64,000 nucleotides of DNA from DASQBT01 sp963746955 (lineage in GTDB: Bacteria > Pseudomonadota > Gammaproteobacteria > Burkholderiales > Thiobacillaceae), in contig CAVVDR010000013.1 of NCBI GenBank assembly GCA_963746955.1, positions 59,400 through 123,399 of the forward strand, in the 5' to 3' direction. Each line of letters opens with the position of its first letter. The stretch's first letter is position 1. The notes beneath the pieces were generated by a model that searched no databases, was not told the origin of the DNA, and worked only from the letters and a program-made list of their open reading frames with translations. Of this stretch, positions 52,581 to 60,446 are shown one piece after another. A program made the translations under genes and the position numbers.

Positions 52581-53042
52581 TTACTGCAGCACTCGTTCGA
52601 ACGAGCCCACCAATCGCTTTATCGCTGGACAGTTTCTCGCGTTTGCTTCCCTCAATATCATCAGGGCAAACACCTTTCTCAACGACATCAGTGGCTGAAG
52701 CGCCATATCCTGCAAAAACCTCACTAAAGGCGGATAGCGGCTCGCGAGGAAGAACAGGAACACAAAATCGATCTCGCCTGTCGACGCATCGTTCAGGGAC
52801 GAAGCGTTCAGACTCTTGCCTGGACCTGGAAGGTGAGTCCTGCACTGAGGCAGGGCTTCGCCTCTATCTTTCGCCCATGCGATTAAAATCGACTGCAAGC
52901 GAACCCACAAGATCCTGATCTCCTCCTCAGTGAGTTCGGAAAACTCCTGCCTGGCGATTGCGACGATCTTTTCCAGGCTCGCATCGTGCCTGCAATTAAC
53001 TGCGCGTTGATGAGCTATGGACGAGGCGCCTGTCGCGTGCAT
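52581..53042 (-). CDS. Hypothetical protein
   Basis: A 153-residue product whose ATG follows GGGAG by six bases. The N-terminal third is polar and helical (LEKIVAIARQEFSELTEEEIR is typical, shown in part), and the C-terminal part is more hydrophobic (FVFLFFLASRYPPLVRFL). I recognise no family. It lies alone between convergent nadC and the dikinase-like gene, whose stop is about 100 bases away on the same strand. A competing longer frame on this strand (from 52845) has poorer composition. Confidence 0.5.
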   Translation of the reverse strand: MHATGASSIAHQRAVNCRHDASLEKIVAIARQEFSELTEEEIRILWVRLQSILIAWAKDRGEALPQCRTHLPGPGKSLNASSLNDASTGEIDFVFLFFLASRYPPLVRFLQDMALQPLMSLRKVFALMILREANARNCPAIKRLVGSFERVLQ

Positions 53043-53144
53043 GGTAGTCTCCCTTTAAACAAGACAACGTTGTCTGAATAATTGGATTCTACTTGAAAAG
53101 ATTGCGCTGATTATGACAGTCCGCCCCGTCCTGCTTTCAAGCAC

Positions 53145-54749
53145 CTAAGCGACGTGCGCCTCCTGGCGCCACTCGCTGACTCGTGCAATCAGCGCCTCCG
53201 GGCGTTCGCTTGTGATTTTGGGCGTGTCCGCGTAGATGGTGCCTGCGTCCCCGTCGAGACACAGCGGATCGCCTTCAGCAATGACGGCTTCCCCCAACCT
53301 GGCCCGTTTTGCCTCTTCGTCTATGACCAGATCGGCGCAGCCCACCAGGCACACCTTGCCCATCTGCCGTGCCACCACGGCGGCATGCGAAGTGCGCCCG
53401 CCTGTGGCGGTCAGAACGCCGCCGACAACGGCAATCCCGGCGATGTCGTTGGTGGCGACTTCATTTCGCACCAGGATAGCGGGCGTCCCACGTTCGGCAA
53501 ATTTCCGGGCCGCCGTCACGCTGAATACTGCTGGTCCCTGGGCCACCCCGGTTCCCGCAGGGATCGCCCGTCCCAAGGGCAGCTTGGTCGACTTGACGCG
53601 GCGAATGGCGATGCTGTCGATATCGATGGCTGACAGCCGCCCGAGGGCCTCTTCGGTGGTGATGAGCCCGCTTTCCGCCATCTCCACCGCCATGCGCAGC
53701 GATGCCAAAGCGGTTCGCTTGGCGGTGCGCGTTTGCAGCATGAACAGCTCGCCGTTCTCGACGGTAAATTCAAACTCCTGGGCATCCTGAAACGCTTTTT
53801 CCAGTGATTCGCCGACGCTCGTGAGCTTTTGCATGAGCCAGCCGGGAACATTGATCTCGGACGAAACCCGGCGGCGCCCTGACACAATGTCCTCGCCCTG
53901 AGCCTGGGCCAGCCAGTCGATGTAGGCGCGATTCTCACCGGTTGAGGGATCGCGGGTGAAGCCGACGCCAGCGCCCGAGTTTCCGCCCGAATTGCCGAAC
54001 ACCATGCGCTGTATGGTCACGGCGGTGCCCAGGTCATTCGGCAGCGTGTTCAGGCGGCGATATTCAACCGCCTTGTCCGACATCCAGGAAGCAAATACGG
54101 CCTGGGTCGCAGCGGCCAGTTGCTCGTAGGGATCCTGGGGAAAGTCGTGGCCGGTGTGGTCGCGATACAGCGCAAGATAAGTCCGCGCAAGATCGCGCAG
54201 CGCACGAAAATCCAGTTGCCTGGCGATGTCGGCGCCGGTCCGGCGCAGGGCTGCGTCCAGCGCCGCTTCGAATGGGGCAGCCGGCACACCGGCAACAATC
54301 TCGGCAAATGCCTGGATGAGCCGCCGATACGAATCCCACACCAGGCGATGTTCGCCCGTCAGGCGCAACAGGCCGGCCAGGGACACTTCGTTAAGCCCAA
54401 CATTGAGCACGGTCTCCATCATGCCGGGCATCGAGACCGGCGCACCGGAGCGGACCGACACCAGCAGGGGGCGGCGCGCGCTGCCAAATCCAAGGCCAGT
54501 CGCGCGTTCAAGATTGCGCACGCCGGTTTGCAGCACACTCATGAGATGCGCGTTCACTCTGTCGTTCTGCACCGCGCTGCACCAGTTTGTCGCCAACACG
54601 AACCCTTGCGGGACAGGCAGACCCATGGCCGCCATCCGCATCAGATTGTGGGCCTTGAATCCGGCCACGCGCGCCTCCGGCACGCCGTCCCGGCCCGTGA
54701 GATCGAAGACAGGCAGCGCGGCCGCTGAATTGCTTCTTCGCCTAGGCAT
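53145..54749 (-). CDS. Pyruvate-phosphate-dikinase-like protein lacking the pyruvate/PEP domain
   Basis: A 534-residue protein equal to the first 60 percent of PPDK. The ATP-grasp half shows GLPVPQGFVLAT, SVRSGAPVSMPGMMETVL, GVGFTRDPSTGEN and GELFMLQTRTAKRTA; the swivelling phosphohistidine domain shows GGRTSHAAVVARQMGK with His455, the same number as in Clostridium symbiosum PPDK. The C-terminal TIM-barrel that binds pyruvate (about 350 residues) is absent; the protein ends after the His domain. It could form phospho-His from ATP but has no known acceptor. Its start overlaps the DUF47-like gene by eight bases, so the two are made together. Confidence 0.85.
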   Translation of the reverse strand: MPRRRSNSAAALPVFDLTGRDGVPEARVAGFKAHNLMRMAAMGLPVPQGFVLATNWCSAVQNDRVNAHLMSVLQTGVRNLERATGLGFGSARRPLLVSVRSGAPVSMPGMMETVLNVGLNEVSLAGLLRLTGEHRLVWDSYRRLIQAFAEIVAGVPAAPFEAALDAALRRTGADIARQLDFRALRDLARTYLALYRDHTGHDFPQDPYEQLAAATQAVFASWMSDKAVEYRRLNTLPNDLGTAVTIQRMVFGNSGGNSGAGVGFTRDPSTGENRAYIDWLAQAQGEDIVSGRRRVSSEINVPGWLMQKLTSVGESLEKAFQDAQEFEFTVENGELFMLQTRTAKRTALASLRMAVEMAESGLITTEEALGRLSAIDIDSIAIRRVKSTKLPLGRAIPAGTGVAQGPAVFSVTAARKFAERGTPAILVRNEVATNDIAGIAVVGGVLTATGGRTSHAAVVARQMGKVCLVGCADLVIDEEAKRARLGEAVIAEGDPLCLDGDAGTIYADTPKITSERPEALIARVSEWRQEAHVA

Positions 54750-56661
54750 GAATCACCTTGCCCATTACATGGTCGCGCAGCAGCAATGCAACATGCATCA
54801 GGCCGTCTGCCGCCTCCTCAAGGTTGCGCGCGGCCTCAACGATGCCGAACACCTCGGCAAACGGCTTGGAGTCGCTGGCGAGGGTTCGCTTCACTTCGCG
54901 CTCGGCCAGATCGCTCGCATGCTCCATGGCCCGGATGGCGTGTACCGCCTGCAGAAAATCGTCCATGTCCTCGCGCGGCACTCCGCGACGCGCATGGCGT
55001 GATGCCGCGAGGGCTTTGACCAGTTCGCGGCTTGCGTTGGATACCGGTTCCACCAGCCTGGTCAGCGCGGCAATCGAGGCGCCCGACGCCTTTGGCGAGA
55101 GGGTGATGTGGAATACGGCCTCCTCCAGGTCATCGGCGATGTCGTCGGCCTCGTTCATGAGTTGGAGCGTGAAATTGTCTCCCTCCAGGAGAGTGGCGCG
55201 GGCGGAATTCAATTCCTGGTCGGCTGCGGTCTCCCAGCCTTTCGCCCGGTCCGCCATGGCGGCCACTTCCTGCCGACGCCCGCCCTGCGCGGCCTCCAGG
55301 GTGCCCCGCACCGTGTCCGCCAGTTCCACGATCAAGCCGGCATGCTCAAGTGCGGTGTCCAGCAGAGCGTCTTCGGTGGAACGCACCTGCGACGCCAATT
55401 CAGTGCGAATCTCATCCGCGACCAGCGATGCCGGCCGGCCTTCATTCAGCCCGTCAAGTGACTGCTTCAGGTTGAAGCGCAGAAACTGCACCGCGCGACG
55501 TTCCGTTAGCAGCGCATCCAGTCGGTCCCCAGGCCTGAGCTGGGCGCCGTAGGCAAAGCTCATGGCATCGAAAATCAGTTGCTCGCCGCCGGCTTTGAGC
55601 CAGGCCATGTGGCCTATGTCTGCGTCGGCCGCCCATTTGAGCACGTCAATCGCGGCCTTGCGCGGAACAAACAGGCGCAAGCGCTTGCGCGCGCGGTTCC
55701 AGTCGATGAGAAACACCAGTCGCGAACCGAGATGGCCGAGGTAGTCGCGCAGTTGGGCGCTGCTGCGCGCCGTGTAGCTGCCCACGCAAAGGTGATAGAC
55801 ACCGTCCTCCATCCCCGAGTCCGCGCGCGAGCGCGTGTCCTGCCACTTGACGTCGTAGGCTTCGAACAGGCTCTGGAAGAAGAGCAGGCGCGGCAGATGG
55901 ACATCAGTGTAGGTCAGGGTCACGGTCCGGCCGGTGACATGGATCACCAGCACATGCGCATCCGTGGTGCCGATATCGTTTTGCAGGACCAGCTTGTCAG
56001 CCACGCGGGTCGCCGTGGCTGACAAGCCGGGGTGGTCGAATTTTAACGGCGCGGTGCGGCCGATTCCGCCCATGAATGCAGCGATCTGCGGGCGATCCGA
56101 AGCCCGGATGCCATAGGCGCGGCACCCGTCTATGGTCTCGCTGGCCAGACTCGCCTGCAGCGCATTGAGAGCCCGGTGCATATCCATCACCAGGATGTGG
56201 AGGCTGTCTCCGGCTCCCCTATCTCCCGAAGTGATGGCTTGAATCTCGCCTGCCGCCAGTTCGTCGCCATCCAAATCCGGAATGCCAAAAGTCTGCAGAC
56301 GTTGGGCGAAGACGTCACTTTCCCAGGCCTCGGCAACGCGAAGCGGTTCCAGCATTTCGGCGGCATCGCCAAACGCCTCCCGGACAATGCGAGCAGATTC
56401 TGGGACACGGTAGCGCCCCTCGCCCACCCGCTCCGAATCTCCGACCACCCGATCGAGATTGCTGTCCTGCACCCCGGCGGCCAGCCGTTCGCCGCGCAGG
56501 CTGGAAGTCACCGCATCCGGTCGTTCAGCATGTGCTTGCGCCGCCTGTAGAAGAGTAAAACGGTACTTGACGCGGTCATTGGCGGCCAGCGCCCGGTTGA
56601 CCAGGCTAGGCAATAACAAGGCCTGCTCATTGAGCGAATCCAGAATTCGGGTTTTTTCCAT
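54742..56661 (-). CDS. Large protein with C-terminal DUF47/PhoU-like domain, partner of the dikinase-like protein
   Basis: A 639-residue soluble protein. The N-terminal 430 residues are of unknown type, with strands such as HILVMDMHRALNALQ, DAHVLVIHVTGRTVTLTYTD and RLVFLIDWNRARKRLRLF. The last 190 residues resemble DUF47/PhoU helical bundles (ADQELNSARATLLEG, MNEADDIADDLEEAVFHITL, RAMEHASDLAEREVKR). PhoU-like proteins bind metal and phosphate regulators. The stop overlaps the dikinase-like start. I know of no studied example of this pair; a phosphate-handling or signalling role is inference only. Confidence 0.75.
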   Translation of the reverse strand: MEKTRILDSLNEQALLLPSLVNRALAANDRVKYRFTLLQAAQAHAERPDAVTSSLRGERLAAGVQDSNLDRVVGDSERVGEGRYRVPESARIVREAFGDAAEMLEPLRVAEAWESDVFAQRLQTFGIPDLDGDELAAGEIQAITSGDRGAGDSLHILVMDMHRALNALQASLASETIDGCRAYGIRASDRPQIAAFMGGIGRTAPLKFDHPGLSATATRVADKLVLQNDIGTTDAHVLVIHVTGRTVTLTYTDVHLPRLLFFQSLFEAYDVKWQDTRSRADSGMEDGVYHLCVGSYTARSSAQLRDYLGHLGSRLVFLIDWNRARKRLRLFVPRKAAIDVLKWAADADIGHMAWLKAGGEQLIFDAMSFAYGAQLRPGDRLDALLTERRAVQFLRFNLKQSLDGLNEGRPASLVADEIRTELASQVRSTEDALLDTALEHAGLIVELADTVRGTLEAAQGGRRQEVAAMADRAKGWETAADQELNSARATLLEGDNFTLQLMNEADDIADDLEEAVFHITLSPKASGASIAALTRLVEPVSNASRELVKALAASRHARRGVPREDMDDFLQAVHAIRAMEHASDLAEREVKRTLASDSKPFAEVFGIVEAARNLEEAADGLMHVALLLRDHVMGKVIHA

Positions 56662-57029
56662 AACCGGGGAAGGATAGGCCGGTCACATTAAGGTTTCGTG
56701 ACAATACCGCGTCGATTGTCTTCGTCGGTTAGCTCGCCTCTGCCGCCTCGCGCGTACGGATAAGCCGGCTGTCACCACGCTCAAAGATTCTGATCTCAAG
56801 CGGGAGGCCATGGCGAAACAAGAGCGGGGTCCGCGCTAGGCGACTGGAAGCGTTTCCTGATTTGGCCGTTCGGGGGAACGCCGCATTTTCTTGCCGCCGG
56901 ATTGCCTTGGGTGCCTGAAAGACCAGAGCCTGCAACCCAACAAGATCCATTGGAGCCGGAAGGTCATACCGGGATCTCGGAATTAACCGCCAAAGCCCTG
57001 TTGCGGGGTGCGTGGTAAACGGCAGTTCT

Positions 57030-57052
57030 TGGTGGGCAGTACTGGGATCGAA
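57030..57052 (-). other. tRNA 3'-end-like sequence, possible attachment site
   Basis: On the minus strand, TTCGATCCCAGTACTGCCCA followed by CCA looks like the T-loop, acceptor 3' strand and CCA of a tRNA. It resembles tRNA-Val 3' ends, with T for C at one position (comparison from memory). The rest of a tRNA is absent: upstream bases do not form the T-stem partner or anticodon arm. Such fragments are typical att duplicates left by tyrosine integrases, which fits the phage-like region on its right. Confidence 0.4.
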
Positions 57053-57131
57053 TAGTCATCTCTATGCCGCATGAATAAAGGCTTTTCGCCATATGCACTT
57101 CGACAAATACCCTCAGAAGTACCCTCAGATG

Positions 57132-57155
57132 AAAAAACCCGGCACTTGGCCGGGT
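57132..57155 (-). terminator. Rho-independent terminator after the PIN toxin gene
   Basis: ACCCGGC and GCCGGGT pair perfectly around a 5-base loop, followed on the minus strand by TTTTTT. It lies 45 bases past the stop of the minus-strand PIN gene and would end the toxin-antitoxin or element transcript. Confidence 0.8.
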
Positions 57156-57199
57156 CGGTGGTGGTGATTCCCTTGGGCTACTCAATGAAAATATATTAC

Positions 57200-57682
57200 T
57201 TACTCACCGATCTTTCTTGCTTTAAAGAACTCTATTAAGTTGATGTGCAGAACACCTAGCGCGTCACATACCGCCCCAAGACCATAGGCAGCAATTGGCT
57301 TCGTTTCGGCAGATATCACCGTACATTCCCCAATACTTCTAGCCAAGGCAATTAGCCAGGGATCCGCGCCGGTCATAAATCTGTCCCTCGCCTTGTTTGC
57401 CAAGAATTTTTCGCCAGATTCAATTTCGCTCACAACAGCGCCAAAATGCATTTCCACATTCGCACTGATTAAGAACATGTTGCTAGCTTTGCTCAAGAAC
57501 TTAGTTCGCCAGTCGTCCGCTTTTTCTTCCAACTCCTTCTTCACATAGTCGACAGAAACGATTTCGCCGTCGTCTATTCCACTATATAGATCGTTCCAAA
57601 TCGGAGCAAAGATAGTCAGATGCTCCGGATAATGACGCTCACCAAGATCAATCAATGCAGAAGCATCGATGCAGTATTTCAT
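57200..57682 (-). CDS. DUF4411 (PIN-fold) putative toxin
   Basis: A 160-residue PIN-like protein. The first strand and acidic residue are MKYCIDASALIDLGE, and another acidic pair sits in ADPWLIALARS. This is the DUF4411 group, usually encoded directly after an XRE/ImmA gene, as here: the ATG abuts the upstream stop with no gap. PIN toxins cut RNA; the activity is not proven for DUF4411. Lower G+C than the host genes suggests transfer. A strong terminator follows. Confidence 0.84.
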   Translation of the reverse strand: MKYCIDASALIDLGERHYPEHLTIFAPIWNDLYSGIDDGEIVSVDYVKKELEEKADDWRTKFLSKASNMFLISANVEMHFGAVVSEIESGEKFLANKARDRFMTGADPWLIALARSIGECTVISAETKPIAAYGLGAVCDALGVLHINLIEFFKARKIGE

Positions 57683-58840
57683 TTAGCGCATGCCTGAAAC
57701 TAACTGATCTATCTTCTTTACTCTTAGGTTGAGAATCTTTGAGGCGTCAAAAATGTCGAGCAAGCCTGTAGCATATGCTTGAAGAACAGCCCCGAACATG
57801 GGGTATCCCATATCCAAGCGCATCAAATTCTCCCTCGGTATTTTCACTTCTTTATCTTTCCCGGTCCTGGCTTCTTCCTTCGCTGCTTTGCGACGAACCT
57901 CTATCAGGTACTGCAACTGAGAGTTGTCAATCAAACCGAATCTTCTTAAACATACCGCGGCCGTCGTGTACGTCACTTTAAAGTCACTGGCCAAGCGTTC
58001 CATTTTTGGGACCAACTCAAGGTAAGAATAGTCTTCCAAATTTATTCTCTCGGATGGCACCAGAATCTCAGCAGCCAGCCGATTGCATTCCACCTCTAAG
58101 GCCGTTACGGCATCATCAGATTGGTCAACGATCTGCGAGCCGGCGTCATTTATCGCTGACTTGCCCATGAGTAGGTGGGCATATTCATGGAGCAAGGTAA
58201 ATAACTTGCGCGCATTAGAGTCACCACCCCTCTTGATCAATATTATTGGATAGGCCTCATAGAAAATCGCTGCGCCGATTACCCCGGAAGTCTCTGGAAT
58301 GTATTGTGATTCGTAAACCAAAACACGATCGTCCTCGATCTTTTTCTTCCAAAACGAATAGACTTTATCGTAAGACAGCGACGCGATTTCAGTGTCTGAT
58401 ACGCCCAACCTTTCACGAAGGAAGCTACCAACATGCGCGGGTCGACGAGACGACAAGAGTTGGAATGCCTTGACCTCGGTGTCCAACTGTCTGATCAGAT
58501 CTATGAACAGTTCCCGTCGGTCACGTGCTTTCTTAATCTCAAGATGCAGCCTGTGATGGTCAACGCCAACAAGGCCCGGCGCTATACGATAGTCTGGAAT
58601 CGGCTTGAAGGAATCTTCGTGAGGAGGTTTAGCGAGATAAAAATATCCAAACGGAAAGTCATATTGTTCGGCAGCCTTACGGAGTTGGTTTAGCGTAAGG
58701 GGACGTGTGCCTGATTCAGCCGCCGAGAGGTTTTCAACTGATACCCCTATGGCTTCAGCAGCCTGCTCGATTGTGTACCCCACTTCTTTGCGCGCCCAAA
58801 CCAACATGTTGGGGTTATTACTAGTTCTGATGGGAGACAT
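57683..58840 (-). CDS. XRE-type regulator with ImmA/IrrE metallopeptidase domain
   Basis: A 385-residue protein: a helix-turn-helix domain at the N-terminus (YTIEQAAEAIGVSVENLSAA) and an ImmA/IrrE peptidase domain with the zinc motif LLHEYAHLLMG and the later EVECNRLAAEILVP. In pairs with DUF4411 it is the probable antitoxin and autorepressor; ImmA-type proteases elsewhere cleave phage-type repressors after DNA damage. The ATG follows a phage-like gene end by 160 bases. Lower G+C than the chromosome to its left. Confidence 0.87.
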   Translation of the reverse strand: MSPIRTSNNPNMLVWARKEVGYTIEQAAEAIGVSVENLSAAESGTRPLTLNQLRKAAEQYDFPFGYFYLAKPPHEDSFKPIPDYRIAPGLVGVDHHRLHLEIKKARDRRELFIDLIRQLDTEVKAFQLLSSRRPAHVGSFLRERLGVSDTEIASLSYDKVYSFWKKKIEDDRVLVYESQYIPETSGVIGAAIFYEAYPIILIKRGGDSNARKLFTLLHEYAHLLMGKSAINDAGSQIVDQSDDAVTALEVECNRLAAEILVPSERINLEDYSYLELVPKMERLASDFKVTYTTAAVCLRRFGLIDNSQLQYLIEVRRKAAKEEARTGKDKEVKIPRENLMRLDMGYPMFGAVLQAYATGLLDIFDASKILNLRVKKIDQLVSGMR

Positions 58841-58999
58841 TGGGAATCATCGATCTTAGTTGATTTCTATGAAGAGAATGCGCAGTGCAGATTTCGATCG
58901 AATGCCACTTGTTGAGTATAACTGACAATGGCAAACGCTAATCCACGTTGAAGCGGACCAATAGAGAAAGCAGGCCCGCTAGGATTGCCGCCATGCGAT

Positions 59000-59398
59000 T
59001 TATTCCGGGCGGTCGATAGTCTGGCCTAGGTCATTCGGTTGCTTGAGCAAGGCGGCACGTTGCTTGGTTATCGCGGCCTGCATTGCGAACTTCTCATCCG
59101 TGGTGAATCCGGTTGTGAAGTGCAGACTTTCGCCATCGCTGAAGTACGTATCCAGCCGCACGAAAACCTCAGCCGGAAGTAGCCCACGCATGGCAGCGCG
59201 AACCTGAGCCCATGCCTGCCGGCGGAATTCGGATTTGCCAAATTTCACCCGGAATGCGCTATGCCATGCGGGACTGTGATATTCCAAATCTCGCTCAGAG
59301 TGCAGGCCCAGGCTGGAAAAATAACGGATGAAGATTTCCTTCGATACAGCGGTATCGTCTGCACTAACCTTGTGAACTTTTTTCAATCTGCTGGGCAT
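59000..59398 (-). CDS. Phage-like hypothetical protein
   Basis: A 132-residue basic protein (MPSRLKKVHKV, then AWHSAFRVKFGKSEFRRQAWAQV shown in part). It follows the small terminase gene almost directly: a TTG at 59404 would overlap that stop (TTGA), and the ATG at 59398 is used here. Position in the element suggests a packaging or head-related role, but no domain is recognised. Confidence 0.6.
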   Translation of the reverse strand: MPSRLKKVHKVSADDTAVSKEIFIRYFSSLGLHSERDLEYHSPAWHSAFRVKFGKSEFRRQAWAQVRAAMRGLLPAEVFVRLDTYFSDGESLHFTTGFTTDEKFAMQAAITKQRAALLKQPNDLGQTIDRPE

Positions 59399-59400
59399 CG

Positions 59401-59679
59401 TCAAATCTCTAGGTGAAGTTTGGTCAAGGCAGACAACAAGCGGGTTCGACTGTCTCTTGATATGCTTGTTGCTGGGTGCGCTCGCGGACCTCTCTCCCCC
59501 TCAATGACCAATCCATCGCGGGAGAGAATGGCTTCGGCCTGCAAGGCCATATCGAAGGCTTGAGCCGCACTCTGAGCCAGGAGCAAACCGGCACCGTCCC
59601 GAATGTTGTAGCTTTCGACCAGCATGGCCAGCAGTTCAGCCCCGGTTGCCGGTAGGGTAATTTGCCGCTTCACTTCCAT
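59401..59679 (-). CDS. P27-family phage terminase small subunit, short form
   Basis: A 92-residue protein whose second half fits P27-type small terminases: LSRDGLVIEGERGPRAHPA followed by SRDSRTRLLSALTKLHLEI (19 residues). The usual N-terminal half of the family is shortened. Small terminases recognise the pac site and feed DNA to the large terminase. No large subunit is seen in this window, which is unusual for a prophage and normal for a satellite. Confidence 0.72.
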   Translation of the reverse strand: MEVKRQITLPATGAELLAMLVESYNIRDGAGLLLAQSAAQAFDMALQAEAILSRDGLVIEGERGPRAHPATSISRDSRTRLLSALTKLHLEI

Positions 59680-59689
59680 CGATCAACCC

Positions 59690-59827
59690 CTAACTCGCAA
59701 CTTTGAGAATCGGACACGCAAAAGAAACGATCCGGGCGCGCTCTAGAAAAGCCTTTATAATCAGTATCTGGGGTACGCCCCCCGGTCCTAGCATTCCAGC
59801 CATATCCATAGACTTCATACGGCGCAT
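59690..59827 (-). CDS. Possible small phage gene
   Basis: A 45-codon frame (MRRMKSMDMAGMLGPGG, then QILIIKAFLERARIVSF) fills the gap between two element genes with four bases before it and eleven after it. Position and packing support it; sequence similarity does not. It may be a remnant of a longer gene. Confidence 0.3.
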   Translation of the reverse strand: MRRMKSMDMAGMLGPGGVPQILIIKAFLERARIVSFACPILKVAS

Positions 59828-59831
59828 GTTG

Positions 59832-60104
59832 TCAGTGAAGAGGTGGTGCATCGCCGGCAGCCGGTGCCGTGGCCAGCATGGACTCCATGATCTCCGGGAT
59901 TACCTTGTCAAGGTACGCCTGGCGCAGGCCCCACACCTTCGCCAGTGCCATGGCAATCGCCCCATCTGGCATTCCAGATTCGACCAGTTGACGGCGCAGG
60001 TCCACCAGTGCTTCCGCGTCATCCTCCTCATGCGCCGCGCGCACTTGCTCTTGTGTGTCGCCATACCGTGCAATCGGTTGCCAGTCATCGTGAGTCATAT
60101 TCAT
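59832..60104 (-). CDS. Phage-like small hypothetical protein
   Basis: A 90-residue acidic protein (MNMTHDDWQPIARYGDTQEQ start, then RRQLVESGMPDGAIAMALAK). The ATG overlaps the stop of the preceding element gene (ATGA). The helical, acidic character recalls head-tail connector or assembly proteins, but no family is recognised. Confidence 0.6.
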   Translation of the reverse strand: MNMTHDDWQPIARYGDTQEQVRAAHEEDDAEALVDLRRQLVESGMPDGAIAMALAKVWGLRQAYLDKVIPEIMESMLATAPAAGDAPPLH

Positions 60105-60346
60105 TGATCCTTGCATACGCCAATTTTCCGCCAACTTGCCGAACTGCCAGGCGCGTCATAAGTCCCGGCCATACAGATGTGGATGGCACCGCTACGCTGA
60201 CAAACATCGCCAACTTGGTAATGTTCGTCGGGCATGTACGCGCCCCGAAAAACCATCGGCGTGCGTGTTTTGAGCGTGTCAAGTTCTTTGCTGATTAGGA
60301 GAGGCCTCTCTGGTCGCGCTGGCGACACAGGCGGCGACAACAGCAT
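60101..60346 (-). CDS. Small phage protein with a fibre/carbohydrate-binding-like repeat
   Basis: An 81-residue protein. The segment MVFRGAYMPDEHYQVGDVC, followed by GAIHICMAGT and a late Trp in SASWRKIG, has the G-x-Y-x-GD-V pattern common in phage tail-fibre and chitin-binding-type modules (recalled). The ATG lies inside the previous gene's 3' end, so the two overlap by 68 bases in different frames. Confidence 0.5.
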   Translation of the reverse strand: MLLSPPVSPARPERPLLISKELDTLKTRTPMVFRGAYMPDEHYQVGDVCQRSGAIHICMAGTYDAPGSSASWRKIGVCKDQ

Positions 60347-60446
60347 GAAGCTCGCTTGTTCCTTTGGGCCGTTCTCTAACCGCTCGCGCGCCGGCGTCCG
60401 AAATACGCTTGACGGCTGCTTCGGATAACTTTAACCCGCTTACCAT
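60279..60446 (-). CDS. Small gene overlapping the capsid stop
   Basis: A 55-residue product (MVSGLKLSEAAVKRISDAGAR) whose ATG overlaps the capsid gene stop by three bases (ATGGTAA arrangement), which suggests translational coupling. It is helical and basic at the end. No family is recognised. Position right after the major capsid protein suggests a head-completion or decoration role. Confidence 0.45.
   Translation of the reverse strand: MVSGLKLSEAAVKRISDAGARAVRERPKGTSELHAVVAACVASATREASPNQQRT

Larger units (their letters stand above)
56662..57199. other. Gene-free boundary region of 538 bases
   Basis: No convincing coding sequence lies between the DUF47-like gene and the PIN toxin. Short minus-strand frames exist but have no recognised domain. 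The stretch holds a tRNA-3'-end-like sequence (57030-57052), a tandem near-repeat of TACCCTCAGA (about 57107-57129) and a Rho-independent terminator (57132-57155). It marks the change from host chromosome to a mobile region. Confidence 0.6.

Noticed and set aside
52015..52845. 276-codon minus-strand frame across the nadC end
   Set aside because: Rich in Arg/Ser with no domain; opposite conserved nadC sequence. The shorter frame at 52581-53042 has a ribosome site and better composition.
57001..57075. Complete tRNA gene on the minus strand
   Set aside because: Only the T-loop and acceptor 3' side can be read; D-arm, anticodon arm and 5' acceptor strand are missing.
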